Shown here: positions 8,689 through 16,435 of the stretch, in pieces
Layout: every line of letters begins with the position of its first letter
How positions within the stretch are numbered: the first letter of the stretch is position 1
Assembly: GCF_029211225.1 (NCBI RefSeq)
Contig: NZ_JARGEM010000003.1
Span: 372,001 to 436,000 of the forward strand
Direction of reading: 5' to 3'
Length of the DNA stretch: 64,000 bases
Source of the DNA: Antiquaquibacter metalliresistens
GTDB lineage: Bacteria > Actinomycetota > Actinomycetes > Actinomycetales > Microbacteriaceae
Program-made: the position numbers and the translations under genes
The notes under the pieces: generated by a model
Databases searched by the model: none
Told to the model about the DNA's origin: nothing
What the model saw: only the letters and a program-made list of their open reading frames with translations

Positions 8689-8716
8689 GGGCCGGAGGCG
8701 GGGGAGCCTCCGGCCC
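8689..8716 (+). other. Hairpin upstream of NERD gene 1
   Basis: GGGCCGGAGGC (8689-8699) pairs over 11 bp with GCCTCCGGCCC (8706-8716). It sits about 40 nt before the start at 8755 and lacks a T-run. It may end the helicase transcript or shape the leader of the next gene. No other signal is evident in 8548-8754. Confidence 0.4.
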
Positions 8717-8754
8717 AACGTCCTTAACGGCGTCCCTCGCAGCGAGAGGTGACG

Positions 8755-9552
8755 ATGGCGCAGATCCGCCCGGCGCGACAGCGGGTCCCTGCGCAGTCCG
8801 CGATGAGCCGGGTGATCACGGCGCAGTCGGCGTCGCCGCCGCGTACCCCTCTCGCGGTGTTCCTCGGCGCCAGCCCGCTGCGGCCGGAACTGCGCCACGA
8901 CTACCGCGCCGCGCTCGCCGAGCTGGAGGCCGGCGAGGTGCTCGACGGCCTGGGGCAGCGGTGGGACGTGCTGCACGATCTGCCGCTGGCGGAGGGCACG
9001 CTCGATCATCTCGTGATCGGTCCGACGGGCGTCTTCGCCCTGCGCACCGTGTACTGCGGGGGACGCGATGCGGTGATCGACGGTGCCGGGCTCACGGTGG
9101 GCGGCGTCGTCCACGACGACCTCGCACGCGCGCGCGGTGAGGCCCACGAGGTGGCACGGGTGCTCGAGCAGAGCACCGGCGAGCCGGTGCGGGTGAGCCC
9201 GCTGCTGGTCACCGTGGAGGCCCGGCGCATCGTGCAGCGCGTGCCGGCGGACGCCGTGCGCGTGGTCGCGGTGCGCGAACTCGAACGGATGCTCACCCGC
9301 GGCCCGCACGTGCTCTCCGGCGAGCAGGTGGCCGCCCTGTCCGACGCGGCGGACCGCACCGATACCTGGCCCCTCGCCGATGCGGCCGCCGCCGACACCC
9401 GCGCCCTGCACCGGGAGTTCGTCGAGTTGCGCACACTCGTTCGGCACGCGATCGCCCGACGCGTGTTCTGGGCGGTGACCGCGTTCGTGGTGGGGTACGG
9501 GGGCATCTGCGCGCTGGTCGCGGTCGTGGTCACGGCCGCACTGCGCTCGTAG
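8755..9552 (+). CDS. NERD-domain protein with C-terminal membrane anchor (paralogue 1)
   Basis: 265 residues from the ATG at 8755, favoured over the GTG at 8749 by a GAGAGG site 5 nt upstream. A nuclease-related (NERD) fold spans about residues 40-170: GEVLDGLGQRWDVLHDL, then LDHLVIGPTGVFALRT. NERD nucleases keep the aspartate before HLVIGP and then an ETK-type acidic/lysine pair after GVF. Here the aspartate survives but ETK has become ALRT, so nuclease activity is doubtful. The last 30 residues form a membrane helix. A second copy of the same architecture lies at 13828-14619. Confidence 0.7.
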   Translation: MAQIRPARQRVPAQSAMSRVITAQSASPPRTPLAVFLGASPLRPELRHDYRAALAELEAGEVLDGLGQRWDVLHDLPLAEGTLDHLVIGPTGVFALRTVYCGGRDAVIDGAGLTVGGVVHDDLARARGEAHEVARVLEQSTGEPVRVSPLLVTVEARRIVQRVPADAVRVVAVRELERMLTRGPHVLSGEQVAALSDAADRTDTWPLADAAAADTRALHREFVELRTLVRHAIARRVFWAVTAFVVGYGGICALVAVVVTAALRS

Positions 9553-9604
9553 GGGCAACTCGCTCGGGACGTTCACCGAGGATTCTCCGGCAACGTGGGG
9601 CACG

Positions 9605-10057
9605 ATGGAGGCTATGTTCCGCCGGCACCCGATCCTGAGCGTGCTGACGTTCGGGTATCTCGGCGTCGTGGGTTGGATCACGCTCAGCCCGCAGGTGGAG
9701 TCGCAGCAGGAGGGCTGGCTGTGGCGGCTCGCGCTGCTCTTCGACCGTCACGCCGCGACGGAATGGATCACGTTCAACCTGCTGGAGTTCGTGGCGAACG
9801 TGTTGCTGTTCCTGCCCTTCGGCATGTTCTTCGTGCTGCTGTTCGGCCGGGGGCGGTGGTGGCTGGCCATCCTGCTCGGGGTAGCGATGACGGTGGGCAT
9901 CGAGTTCGCGCAGCAGTTCATCCCGAATCGGGTCTCCGACCCGCGGGACATCCTGTCGAACTCGATCGGCACCGTCGTCGGTACGGTGCTCGCACTGCTG
10001 CTCACGGCGTCGAAGGCCAGGCGATTGCGCCGGGCACGCCTCGCGCGTGTCGCCTAG
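9605..10057 (+). CDS. VanZ-like membrane protein
   Basis: 150 residues, 4 membrane helices. VanZ-family signatures are visible: WITFNLLEFVANVLLFLPFG around residues 57-80 and GIEFAQQFIPNRVSDPRDIL around 98-118, with the acidic and polar residues this family keeps in the membrane. The founder member gives low-level teicoplanin resistance, but most homologues have no known role. The stop codon shares the tetranucleotide CTAG with the convergent KTSC gene. An alternative ATG 9 nt downstream is possible. Confidence 0.8.
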   Translation: MEAMFRRHPILSVLTFGYLGVVGWITLSPQVESQQEGWLWRLALLFDRHAATEWITFNLLEFVANVLLFLPFGMFFVLLFGRGRWWLAILLGVAMTVGIEFAQQFIPNRVSDPRDILSNSIGTVVGTVLALLLTASKARRLRRARLARVA

Positions 10058-10293
10058 TCGGCCGGGCGCACCTCGTCGTAGTCGTAGCCGTCGCGGATGG
10101 TGTCGTTGAAGTAGCGGCCGGGGGAGCCGTCGGGCGGATCGAGGAGGTTCGTCACGACCTCCGGGGGAACGCCGTGATAGCGGTACATCCCGCCGGAGTG
10201 GAAGCGCACCCTGAGTTCGCGGGTGGCGGGGTCGTAGGCGATGGCACGCAGCATCGTGGACTGCAGAATGTGCCAGCCCGCGTCGACCGTCAT
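10054..10293 (-). CDS. KTSC-domain protein
   Basis: 79 residues. The sequence matches the KTSC domain: STMLRAIAYDPATRELRVRF, then SGGMYRYHGVPPEV and a final RYFNDTIRDGYDY. The domain is named for a Lys-Thr-Ser-Cys sequence that here is degenerate (STML at the same place). In other bacteria it occurs alone or fused to lysyl-tRNA synthetase-like proteins and may bind nucleic acid. Role unknown. It converges on the VanZ gene, with stops overlapping by 4 bp. Confidence 0.75.
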   Translation of the reverse strand: MTVDAGWHILQSTMLRAIAYDPATRELRVRFHSGGMYRYHGVPPEVVTNLLDPPDGSPGRYFNDTIRDGYDYDEVRPAD

Positions 10294-10368
10294 GGTTCAA
10301 CACTGCCTGCTGTCGGCGTGCGAAGCAACGGCTCGCGCCATGTCCGGGGTAGCCGGTATGCAGGAGTC

Positions 10369-10725
10369 ATGACGAACAGAGACATCGTGACGGCGTGGGT
10401 GCATGGCTATCGCAAGGCGTGGGAGTCGAACGACCCCGTCGACATCCGCGCGATCTTCACCGAAGATGCGATCTACGCCCATCGTCCGCACGACCCGCAT
10501 CCGGCGGTCGGGATCGAGGCGATCGTCGCCGACTGGCTCGAGCACGCGGACGGGCCGGGCACCACGCAGTTCGCCTGGCACATCGTCGCCGTCGACGGGG
10601 ATGCCGCGGTGCTCCAGTGCCTCGTCACCTACCCCGACACGGTCTACGACAACCTCTGGGTGGTGCGGTTCGCCGAGGACGGCCGCGCGAGCGAGTACAC
10701 GGATTGGTGGGTCACGCGCTCCTGA
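10369..10725 (+). CDS. SnoaL/NTF2-like polyketide-cyclase-fold protein
   Basis: 118 residues from the ATG at 10369; the longer frame upstream is a shadow. A single NTF2-like cone fold: ITAWVHGYRKAWESNDPVDIRAIF-type helices, EDAIYAHRPHDP, and the closing strand NLWVVRFAEDGRASEYTDWW. Such folds act as isomerases, cyclases or plain small-molecule binders. An AGGAG site lies before the start, though a TATGCA box 6 nt further up would also allow leaderless expression. No partner gene suggests a substrate. Confidence 0.75.
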   Translation: MTNRDIVTAWVHGYRKAWESNDPVDIRAIFTEDAIYAHRPHDPHPAVGIEAIVADWLEHADGPGTTQFAWHIVAVDGDAAVLQCLVTYPDTVYDNLWVVRFAEDGRASEYTDWWVTRS

Positions 10726-10727
10726 CC

Positions 10728-10733
10728 TAGCGT
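10728..10733 (+). promoter_or_regulatory. Putative -10 box (TAGCGT), leaderless
   Basis: TAGCGT is 6 nt before the GTG at 10740; this spacing prefers 10740 over the GTG at 10737. Confidence 0.4.
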
Positions 10734-10739
10734 GGGGTG

Positions 10740-11447
10740 GTGACCGACGAGCAGCCGACCGAGCAGTTCACGGCACGTCTCGACCCCGCGCCCGAACCGC
10801 GTCGTGCGCGAACCCGCCGTTCCTTCCCGCTGTGGCCGACGATCGTCGGGGTACTGGCCGTCGCGCTCATCGCGGTGACGGTCACGCTCGTGGCGACGCT
10901 CAACCGCCAGGATGCACCGACCAGCCCTGCCGCCTCGCCGACGACGACACCACCGCTTACGCCAACCACGCCGGGCTCCGAGCAGCCGGCCCCGCCGCCC
11001 CCGCCGGAGCCCCGGCCGGAGGCCGGACCGAACCAGTGCGTCGACGACCTCGGCGATGGCGCGGTCGACCTCGACACGGTGACGCTCGAGCAGCGCGACG
11101 GCGAACTCACCGTGCGCCTGGAACTCGCGACGGCGCTGCCGGCGGGCCAGTCCGGCGTCGGAATCCTGGCGGAGCGTCGGGGCAAGCGGGACACGTACCA
11201 GGTGTCGATCGGCTTCGTCGACGGGCGCCTCGACCGCTACTTCGTCTGGGACGGCGATGACGAGCGAGAGCTCGACCTCGACGATGTCGTCGTCGCGGGC
11301 ACGACGATCACCGCAGTGTTCCCGGACGACGAGCTGGACCGTCTCGGCGACCGCTGGCGATGGCGGGCGTTCGGCACGGCGACGGGTTCCGAACTGGACT
11401 CGTGCCCCGCACCGGACCAGTGGCTGGAGTTCGTGGGTCGGCGCTAG
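10740..11447 (+). CDS. Hypothetical membrane-anchored extracytoplasmic protein
   Basis: About 235 residues. A cytoplasmic N-terminus rich in charged residues leads to one membrane helix (SFPLWPTIVGVLAVALIAVTV, about residues 33-60). A Thr/Pro/Ala-rich spacer follows (about 63-100) and then an all-beta domain of about 130 residues, with two cysteines (NQCVDD and DSCPAP) that could bridge. The topology suggests an exported domain tethered to the membrane. No family recognised. It converges on the MarP-like protease gene, sharing CTAG as the double stop. Confidence 0.6.
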   Translation: MTDEQPTEQFTARLDPAPEPRRARTRRSFPLWPTIVGVLAVALIAVTVTLVATLNRQDAPTSPAASPTTTPPLTPTTPGSEQPAPPPPPEPRPEAGPNQCVDDLGDGAVDLDTVTLEQRDGELTVRLELATALPAGQSGVGILAERRGKRDTYQVSIGFVDGRLDRYFVWDGDDERELDLDDVVVAGTTITAVFPDDELDRLGDRWRWRAFGTATGSELDSCPAPDQWLEFVGRR

Positions 11448-12628
11448 CCGCGGATGCACTCTCCGGTGCCCACCGGCGTGCTGAGCGCGGAGGCCTGCGC
11501 GGTCACCGGATCGAGCTCGCTCATCGTCATGGCGTACCCGACGTTCGCGGTGTCGCCGCTGCGGGCGAAGACCACGCCGGCCACCCTCCCGTCGAGCGTG
11601 AGCAGCGGACCGCCTGAGTTGCCCTCCCGCACGTCCGCGGCGAGCGTGTAGATCTCCCGCGGCGAACTGGACGCGCTGTAGATGTCGAGCACGCGGGCCG
11701 TGGAGACGGAGAGCACCTGGGCGGCGCCGGAGGTGAACGGACCACCGTAGGGGTAGCCCTGGAACGCGGCATCCGTGCCCGCGCCGAGGGTCAAGGCGTC
11801 GAGCAGGGGCGCGGCATCCAAGCCGGGAACCGCGATCACCGCGAGATCGTCGATCGGGTCGAAGTAGACGACGCTGCCGGTGAGCACCGCGCCGTCCGGC
11901 ACCTCGATCACCGGTTCGGTCACGCCGGCGAGCACGTGCGCGTTGGTCACCACGCGGTCGTCGGCGACGACGAAGCCGGTGCCGGTCTGGGATTGACCGC
12001 AGGCGTAGGCATTGCCGGTGATGCGCACCACCGAGGCTGCCGCCGCGTTCAGGGCTGCGCTGCCGGTGTCGACCTGCGGGATGCTGGGCGCCTCCGTGAT
12101 GCCGATCGCGCCCTGGATCACGGGCAGACTGCCGGCCATCACGGCCCCGCGGATCTGCGCCAGGAACGCCTCGACCGGATCCGGCGTGACGGCCGTGATG
12201 ACGCGCAGCACCGTCGACCCGAGGATCGCGCGGGAGAGCACGGGCACGCCAAGCTGGGCGACGCTGAAGGCGAGCATGGAGGCGACCAGCGCTGCCGCGA
12301 CGCCCGTGACGATGCCGCCGAGCAGTCGATCGATTCCGCTCAGCGGGGTCTGCTCGACGCCGCGCCGCACGGCTCGACCGATCGCGCTGCCGAGGGCGTG
12401 CCCGGCGATCACGAGACCGATGGCGGCGAGGATGGTCACGCCGAGCCGCAGGAAGGGAACCGGCACCCAGTTTCCGATCACCGGCGCGAAGAAGTACGCC
12501 GCGATCACGCCACCGATCACGCCGGCGATCACGAACACCGCCCGGGAGAGGCCGTGGCGTACGCCGTAGACGACGTACGCCAGCAGCACCAGCCCGAGCA
12601 AGATGTCCAGGGCGAGCGCTTCGTTCAC
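11444..12628 (-). CDS. MarP-like membrane serine protease (CvpA fused to trypsin-like domain)
   Basis: 394 residues. The first ~170 are a CvpA/colicin-V-production-type domain with four membrane helices. Residues ~200-390 are a chymotrypsin-fold protease with the catalytic triad visible: histidine in VVTNAHVLAG (~230), aspartate in PIDDLAVIAVP (~260) and serine in EGNSGGPLLTL (~337). The architecture is that of mycobacterial MarP (Rv3671c), which protects against acid and oxidative stress and processes a peptidoglycan hydrolase from the periplasmic side. A cysteine pair (YACGQ and GECIRG) may form the redox disulfide known in MarP. Family assignment is firm, substrate inferred. Confidence 0.85.
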   Translation of the reverse strand: MNEALALDILLGLVLLAYVVYGVRHGLSRAVFVIAGVIGGVIAAYFFAPVIGNWVPVPFLRLGVTILAAIGLVIAGHALGSAIGRAVRRGVEQTPLSGIDRLLGGIVTGVAAALVASMLAFSVAQLGVPVLSRAILGSTVLRVITAVTPDPVEAFLAQIRGAVMAGSLPVIQGAIGITEAPSIPQVDTGSAALNAAAASVVRITGNAYACGQSQTGTGFVVADDRVVTNAHVLAGVTEPVIEVPDGAVLTGSVVYFDPIDDLAVIAVPGLDAAPLLDALTLGAGTDAAFQGYPYGGPFTSGAAQVLSVSTARVLDIYSASSSPREIYTLAADVREGNSGGPLLTLDGRVAGVVFARSGDTANVGYAMTMSELDPVTAQASALSTPVGTGECIRG

Positions 12629-12648
12629 GCGTTCACCCTAGGTTGCGG

Positions 12649-13695
12649 CTACTCCGGAACGATGACGGCGCGCCCCCGGATGGTGCCGGCGTGCAGCTTC
12701 TCATAGGCCGCCGGCGAGTCGTCGAGGCTGAAGACCTCGGTCTCGACGGTGATCTTGCCCGCGCGTGCCAGGTCGAGCACCTCGATCAGCTCCGCCCGGC
12801 TGCCCCAGTACGGTGCGCGAACCGCGACGTCGTAGGGGAGTGCGCCGAAGCCGACGGGCAGCGCGCCGCCGCCGATGCCCACGATCGTCACATCGCCTTC
12901 GATCGCGGCGAGCTTGCCGGCCAGTTCGACCGTCGGTTGCGCGCCCACGAAGTCGAAGACCGCGTCGGCGCCGAGCCCGTGCGTGAGCTCGCGAACCGCC
13001 GTGACCGCGTCGTCGTTGCTGAGCAGGGCGTGATCGGCACCCACCTCCCGGGCCAGATCGAGCTTCTGCTCGCTCACGTCGAGGGCGATGACGGTGGCGC
13101 CGGAGATGGCCTTGAGGATCTGGATGCCGACGTGGCCGAGTCCTCCGGCCCCGATCACCACGGCGGTCGTGCCCGCACCGAGCTTCGGCAGCGAGGTCTT
13201 GATCGCGTGGTAGGGGGTGAGCCCGGCATCCGTCAGCGACACGTACTTCACGGGGTCGAGCCCGCCGAGCGGAACGAGGTGACGCGCATCGTCGATGAGC
13301 ACGTACTCGGCCATCGAGCCGGGGGCACCCAGCCCCGGGGGCTTGATGCCGAGGCGGGCGGCCTCGGTGCAGTAGTTCTCCTTGCCCTGCGAGCAGTTGT
13401 GGCAGCGACCGCAGCCCCACGGACCGTAGACGGCCACCGCATCGCCGATCGCGATGCCCGTGACGCCCTCGCCGAGTTCGGCGACGACGCCCGCACCCTC
13501 ATGGCCGAGGGTCAGCGGCAGGCCGAACCCGAAGACGTCGTACTGGTCGGCGGGAAGGCTCATCACGAACGCGTCGGAGTGGCACACTCCGCCCGCGGTC
13601 ACCTTGAGCAGTACCTGCCCGGGGCCGGGCGTGGGCTTGGGGACATCGACCACCTGAGGCGGCGTGCCGATTTCGATGTACTGGAGTGCTTTCAT
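12649..13695 (-). CDS. Zinc-dependent alcohol dehydrogenase (MDR)
   Basis: 348 residues. Catalytic zinc ligands are seen in GGVCHSDAF (~38) and LGHEGAGVV (~63). The structural zinc loop carries four cysteines in CGRCHNCSQGKENYC (~94-108). The NAD-binding fold has the GAGGLGHVGIQIL glycine motif (~180). This is a complete, tetrameric-type enzyme of the AdhP/AdhA group that oxidises primary alcohols or reduces aldehydes. It starts about 70 bp downstream (minus strand) of nothing obvious, in a divergent region shared with NERD gene 2, and ends 20 nt from the MarP-like gene start, so the two may be co-transcribed. Confidence 0.9.
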   Translation of the reverse strand: MKALQYIEIGTPPQVVDVPKPTPGPGQVLLKVTAGGVCHSDAFVMSLPADQYDVFGFGLPLTLGHEGAGVVAELGEGVTGIAIGDAVAVYGPWGCGRCHNCSQGKENYCTEAARLGIKPPGLGAPGSMAEYVLIDDARHLVPLGGLDPVKYVSLTDAGLTPYHAIKTSLPKLGAGTTAVVIGAGGLGHVGIQILKAISGATVIALDVSEQKLDLAREVGADHALLSNDDAVTAVRELTHGLGADAVFDFVGAQPTVELAGKLAAIEGDVTIVGIGGGALPVGFGALPYDVAVRAPYWGSRAELIEVLDLARAGKITVETEVFSLDDSPAAYEKLHAGTIRGRAVIVPE

Positions 13696-13794
13696 GATCC
13701 GACGCTACAGCGCGAACCTGCGCGGGATGCGGGGTCGAAGGTCCCGCGGAACCCGCGCCCCGTTGTGGGGCTGCCGTGGCATCCGTGCGATCAC

Positions 13795-13800
13795 TAGGTT
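13795..13800 (+). promoter_or_regulatory. Putative -10 box (TAGGTT) of NERD gene 2
   Basis: TAGGTT lies 27 nt before the ATG at 13828. The short leader between them carries the ribosome binding site GGGGGGA. Confidence 0.4.
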
Positions 13801-13827
13801 CGAGGCAATCGCATCCGGGGGGAAACG

Positions 13828-14619
13828 ATGACCGATCTGCTGGCTCGGGGGAGCGCGGGGCCGAGCCCTGCCGTGGGCGTACGCCCGCCCGCCTACCCGG
13901 CGATCACGGAGTGTCTGCGCATCCAGGCGTCGGCGCGACCGCAGCCTTGGCCGGCTCGGCTGCTCGGGCTGAGCCCGCTCAGTGCGGATGCCCGCGACTG
14001 GTATCGCGGAGCCATCGGCGAGCTGCACGCCGCCAGGCTGCTGCAGGCACTGCCCGGCACCTGGACCGTGCTGCGTTCGGGAGACCCGGACGCCGCCCAG
14101 CTGCTGATCGGACCCGCGGGGGTCTTCACCATCGACATCCACGATCACGTCGGCCAGCGCGTGACCGTGGAGCACGGCCGTGTGCTCGTCAACGGACGAC
14201 GCACCAACCACCTGGCCAATGCCCGACACGAGGCGATCCGCGCCTCACGGCTCCTCAGCACCGGGGTCGGCGAGACGGTCGATGTCACCCCCGTCATCGC
14301 CATCGTCGACCCCGGGTCACTCCACTTCGGTCGCCCGGCACCGCTCGATGCGATCGTGCTCGTGTCGACCCAGCTGGCGCGCACTCTGCTTCGCCGCAAG
14401 CACCGGCTCACGGATGCCGCGGCCTGCGCCCTGGTCGCCGCCGCCGAGCACACCCGCGCCTGGCATCCCGCCACCGGCATGCTCGACGAGACCCTGCGTC
14501 ACGAGGCCCGCTTCGCGCGGCTGCAGCACGCGGTGCAGACCGCCGTGCTGCGCCGCACCGCATGGTTGCTCGGAGCCTCGGGACTGCTCGTGGCCGCCGT
14601 GGCCGCCACCTTCGTCTGA
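13828..14619 (+). CDS. NERD-domain protein with C-terminal membrane anchor (paralogue 2)
   Basis: 263 residues, ATG with GGGGGGA 5 nt upstream. It shares the layout of the gene at 8755: disordered N-terminus, RPQPWPARLLGLSPL lead-in, NERD-like core (GAIGELHAARLLQAL at ~62, AAQLLIGPAGVFTIDI at ~89), then a helical region and a final membrane helix (~245-263). The NERD aspartate before the LLIGP strand is not conserved (AAQ) and the ETK-type motif is replaced by IDI, so it looks more degenerate than paralogue 1. Probably not a nuclease; may be a structural or sensing module at the membrane. Confidence 0.65.
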   Translation: MTDLLARGSAGPSPAVGVRPPAYPAITECLRIQASARPQPWPARLLGLSPLSADARDWYRGAIGELHAARLLQALPGTWTVLRSGDPDAAQLLIGPAGVFTIDIHDHVGQRVTVEHGRVLVNGRRTNHLANARHEAIRASRLLSTGVGETVDVTPVIAIVDPGSLHFGRPAPLDAIVLVSTQLARTLLRRKHRLTDAAACALVAAAEHTRAWHPATGMLDETLRHEARFARLQHAVQTAVLRRTAWLLGASGLLVAAVAATFV

Positions 14620-14639
14620 GCGCGCTGCGCCGGGTCGCG

Positions 14640-15056
14640 TCAGAACATGCCGCGGTCGGGCTCCGGACCGCGGACGAACGCGCGCCCGGTGACGTGGGCG
14701 GGGGTGATGCGCACGTAGGTGTACTTCAGCGTCGGCGCCCAGGGCCGAAGCGGCAGGCGGTCGGCGGCATCGATCTCGTCCTGCTGCTCCAGCCGCTGGG
14801 CCGGCCCCTTCGCCACGACGCTCCACGCGTCCTGCTCGGTGAAGCCGTCGATCTCCAGCGCCACCTCGGAGGCGATCACCGTCTCGACGAGCTTCGTGCC
14901 GGGCGCGGTGCGGAACACCAACGATTGCCCGTCCACGACGAAGTTGATCGGAAAGATGTCGATCTCTCCGCCCGCGCACATCGCAAGGCGTCCCAGCTGC
15001 TCGGACCGCAGCCGCTCCCAGCACTGGTCGGCGGTCAGCTCCGCGATGCCCTCCAC
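14640..15056 (-). CDS. Pyridoxamine 5'-phosphate oxidase family (PPOX) protein
   Basis: 138 residues from the GTG at 15056, 2 nt after the stop of the DUF805 gene, so the two form an operon. The split-barrel flavin-binding fold shows LGRLAMCAGGEIDIFPINFVVDG near the start and the closing SVVAKGPAQRL strand. Members bind FMN, F420 or heme and act as reductases or as nitroimidazole-resistance-type proteins. The cofactor cannot be told from the sequence. The C-terminal stretch FVRGPEPDRGMF is typical of actinobacterial pyridoxamine-oxidase-like members. Confidence 0.75.
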   Translation of the reverse strand: MEGIAELTADQCWERLRSEQLGRLAMCAGGEIDIFPINFVVDGQSLVFRTAPGTKLVETVIASEVALEIDGFTEQDAWSVVAKGPAQRLEQQDEIDAADRLPLRPWAPTLKYTYVRITPAHVTGRAFVRGPEPDRGMF

Positions 15057-15058
15057 GA

Positions 15059-15544
15059 TCAGGCCTCGGGCTTCTTGGCAGGGCGCTTGGCCGGGGCCTT
15101 GGCGGGGGCCGCGGGCACCGCGGGGGTGACCGGAGCGGCGGGTGCGGCTGCGGCAGGCGCGGCCGGTGCGGCGGGCGCCGGAACGCTCGGGTCCGCCAGG
15201 CGCACGATCAGCACGATGAGACCGGCGATGGGCAGCAGAATCCAGAAGATCTCGGCCCAGTTGTGTCCGGCATCCCGCAATCGGCGCACCGTCACGGCGA
15301 GGCTCGGCAGCAGCACGGCGATGCCCCACACCCCGGCGAGGTTCGGGTAGCCGCCGACCATCGGCATCGTGTACATGCCGTTGTCGAAGCCGCCGCCACC
15401 GAAGGACGGCACGAAGAGGCTGCCCAGCGCGGCGCTGACGAGGGTGCTGAAGAGCGCGAACCACCAGAACTCGGAGCGGGATGCCCGACCCTCGAATTCG
15501 GCGTACTTGCGGAATACGGTCTTGATGGATTCGAAGAAGGTCAT
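15059..15544 (-). CDS. DUF805 membrane protein with Ala/Pro-rich tail
   Basis: 161 residues from the ATG at 15544; a TTG at 15556 would add four residues. The N-terminal FRKYAEFEGRASRSEFWWF motif is the DUF805 signature, followed by three membrane segments and a typical RLRDAGHNWAEIFW helix-loop. The last ~45 residues are a repetitive Ala/Pro/Lys tail, probably disordered and cytoplasmic. Function of the family is unknown. It precedes the PPOX gene in the same operon. Confidence 0.8.
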   Translation of the reverse strand: MTFFESIKTVFRKYAEFEGRASRSEFWWFALFSTLVSAALGSLFVPSFGGGGFDNGMYTMPMVGGYPNLAGVWGIAVLLPSLAVTVRRLRDAGHNWAEIFWILLPIAGLIVLIVRLADPSVPAPAAPAAPAAAAPAAPVTPAVPAAPAKAPAKRPAKKPEA

Positions 15545-15591
15545 GCGCGTAGTCAATCGCGGATGCCGCGGTTGCGCGAGGGACGAAAGGC

Positions 15592-15828
15592 CTACTCGTC
15601 CACCGCCACGATCTTGGTGCGCGAGACGTGTCCGCGCAGTATCTCCACCCGGCTCTTGGCGACGCCGAAATGCCCGGCGAGCACCGTCACGAGCCCCTCG
15701 TTCGCCTTGCCGTCCACCGCGCGCTCACGCAGGTAGACGGTGAACTCGCGCTCGCCGGTCTGCTCGACGAGCGGCCCCTTGCTGCTGCCGGGCTTCACGT
15801 GGATGGTGAGGGTGGGCATGGCATCCAT
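15592..15828 (-). CDS. DUF167 (YggU-type) protein
   Basis: 78 residues; ATG at 15828 favoured by GGGGAGGG 5 nt upstream, with an ATG 9 nt further in as alternative. The DUF167 signature is complete: HVKPGSSK near the start, AVDGKANEGLVTVLAGHFGV in the middle and VEILRGHVSRTKIV near the end. A small cytoplasmic alpha/beta protein; function unknown. It is transcribed away from rpsO. Confidence 0.85.
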   Translation of the reverse strand: MDAMPTLTIHVKPGSSKGPLVEQTGEREFTVYLRERAVDGKANEGLVTVLAGHFGVAKSRVEILRGHVSRTKIVAVDE

Positions 15829-15863
15829 GATGCCCTCCCCGGTCGTGACCCCTCGACCTCTGC

Positions 15864-15869
15864 TAAACT
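15864..15869 (+). promoter_or_regulatory. Putative -10 box of rpsO (TAAACT)
   Basis: TAAACT lies about 90 nt before the rpsO start. That leaves a true leader, 15870-15959, ending in the binding site GAAAGGGG. S15 often represses its own mRNA through such leaders, but no specific fold was identified here. Confidence 0.4.
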
Positions 15870-15959
15870 CCCAAGGTTGCCGTCAAACGGCCGCGGACAA
15901 AGAGAGCTCGGGCATTCTGCCACGGGCGCCGCGCAACGAGGAGAAAGGGGATCACTTCT

Positions 15960-16229
15960 ATGGCTCTTGAAGCCGATGTCAAGAAGGCGATCATCGATGA
16001 GTACGCTACCCACCCCGGTGACACTGGTTCCCCTGAGGTCCAGGTCGCGATGCTCACGCAGCGCATCAAGGACCTGACCGAGCACCTCAAGGAGCACAAG
16101 CACGACCACCACTCACGTCGTGGTCTGCTGCTCCTGGTCGGCCAGCGCCGCCGCCTGCTGGGCTACCTGCAGGACATCGACATCGAGCGTTACCGCTCGC
16201 TGATCGAGCGTCTGGGTCTGCGCCGCTAA
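15960..16229 (+). CDS. rpsO: 30S ribosomal protein S15
   Basis: 89 residues, the normal length. S15 motifs are present throughout: the N-terminal helix, [19 protein letters not shown] and [20 protein letters not shown], with the histidine/aspartate/serine cluster that contacts helix 22 of 16S rRNA. S15 is an early 30S assembly protein. ATG start with GAAAGGGG upstream. In most bacteria rpsO sits next to pnp; here pnp is about 11 kb further on. Confidence 0.97.
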   Translation: MALEADVKKAIIDEYATHPGDTGSPEVQVAMLTQRIKDLTEHLKEHKHDHHSRRGLLLLVGQRRRLLGYLQDIDIERYRSLIERLGLRR

Positions 16230-16241
16230 CCATCGTTCGTT

Positions 16242-16264
16242 CCGACGAAGCGCAACTTCGTCGG
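16242..16264 (+). terminator. First hairpin downstream of rpsO
   Basis: CCGACGAAG (16242-16250) and CTTCGTCGG (16256-16264) form 9 bp around CGCAA. A further nested set, GGATTGC/GCAATCC at 16278-16294, lies before the main terminator. No T-run follows this one. Confidence 0.5.
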
Positions 16265-16320
16265 CGCTGGCGTCGCGGGATTGCTGCGCAATCCTCCAAG
16301 CTCCAGCGCGCGACTTGACG

Positions 16321-16354
16321 ACGGGCCGTCATCCTTCGGGATGGCGGCCCGTTT
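16321..16354 (+). terminator. Main terminator of rpsO
   Basis: ACGGGCCGTCATCC (16321-16334) pairs over 14 bp, with one G-T pair, to GGATGGCGGCCCGT (16339-16352) around a TTCG tetraloop. TTCGCATTTT follows. Together with the upstream hairpin it isolates rpsO from the HD/TPR genes. Confidence 0.75.
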
Positions 16355-16379
16355 CGCATTTTCGGCGGTGAAGAGCCAC

Positions 16380-16385
16380 TAGTAT
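16380..16385 (+). promoter_or_regulatory. Putative -10 box of the HD/TPR locus (TAGTAT)
   Basis: TAGTAT is 50 nt before the proposed GTG at 16436; no convincing -35 is visible. Confidence 0.25.
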
Positions 16386-16435
16386 CTGGGAAGCTCCTCA
16401 CCTTTCCTCAACTTTGCCTATCCGCGCGTCCGGGA

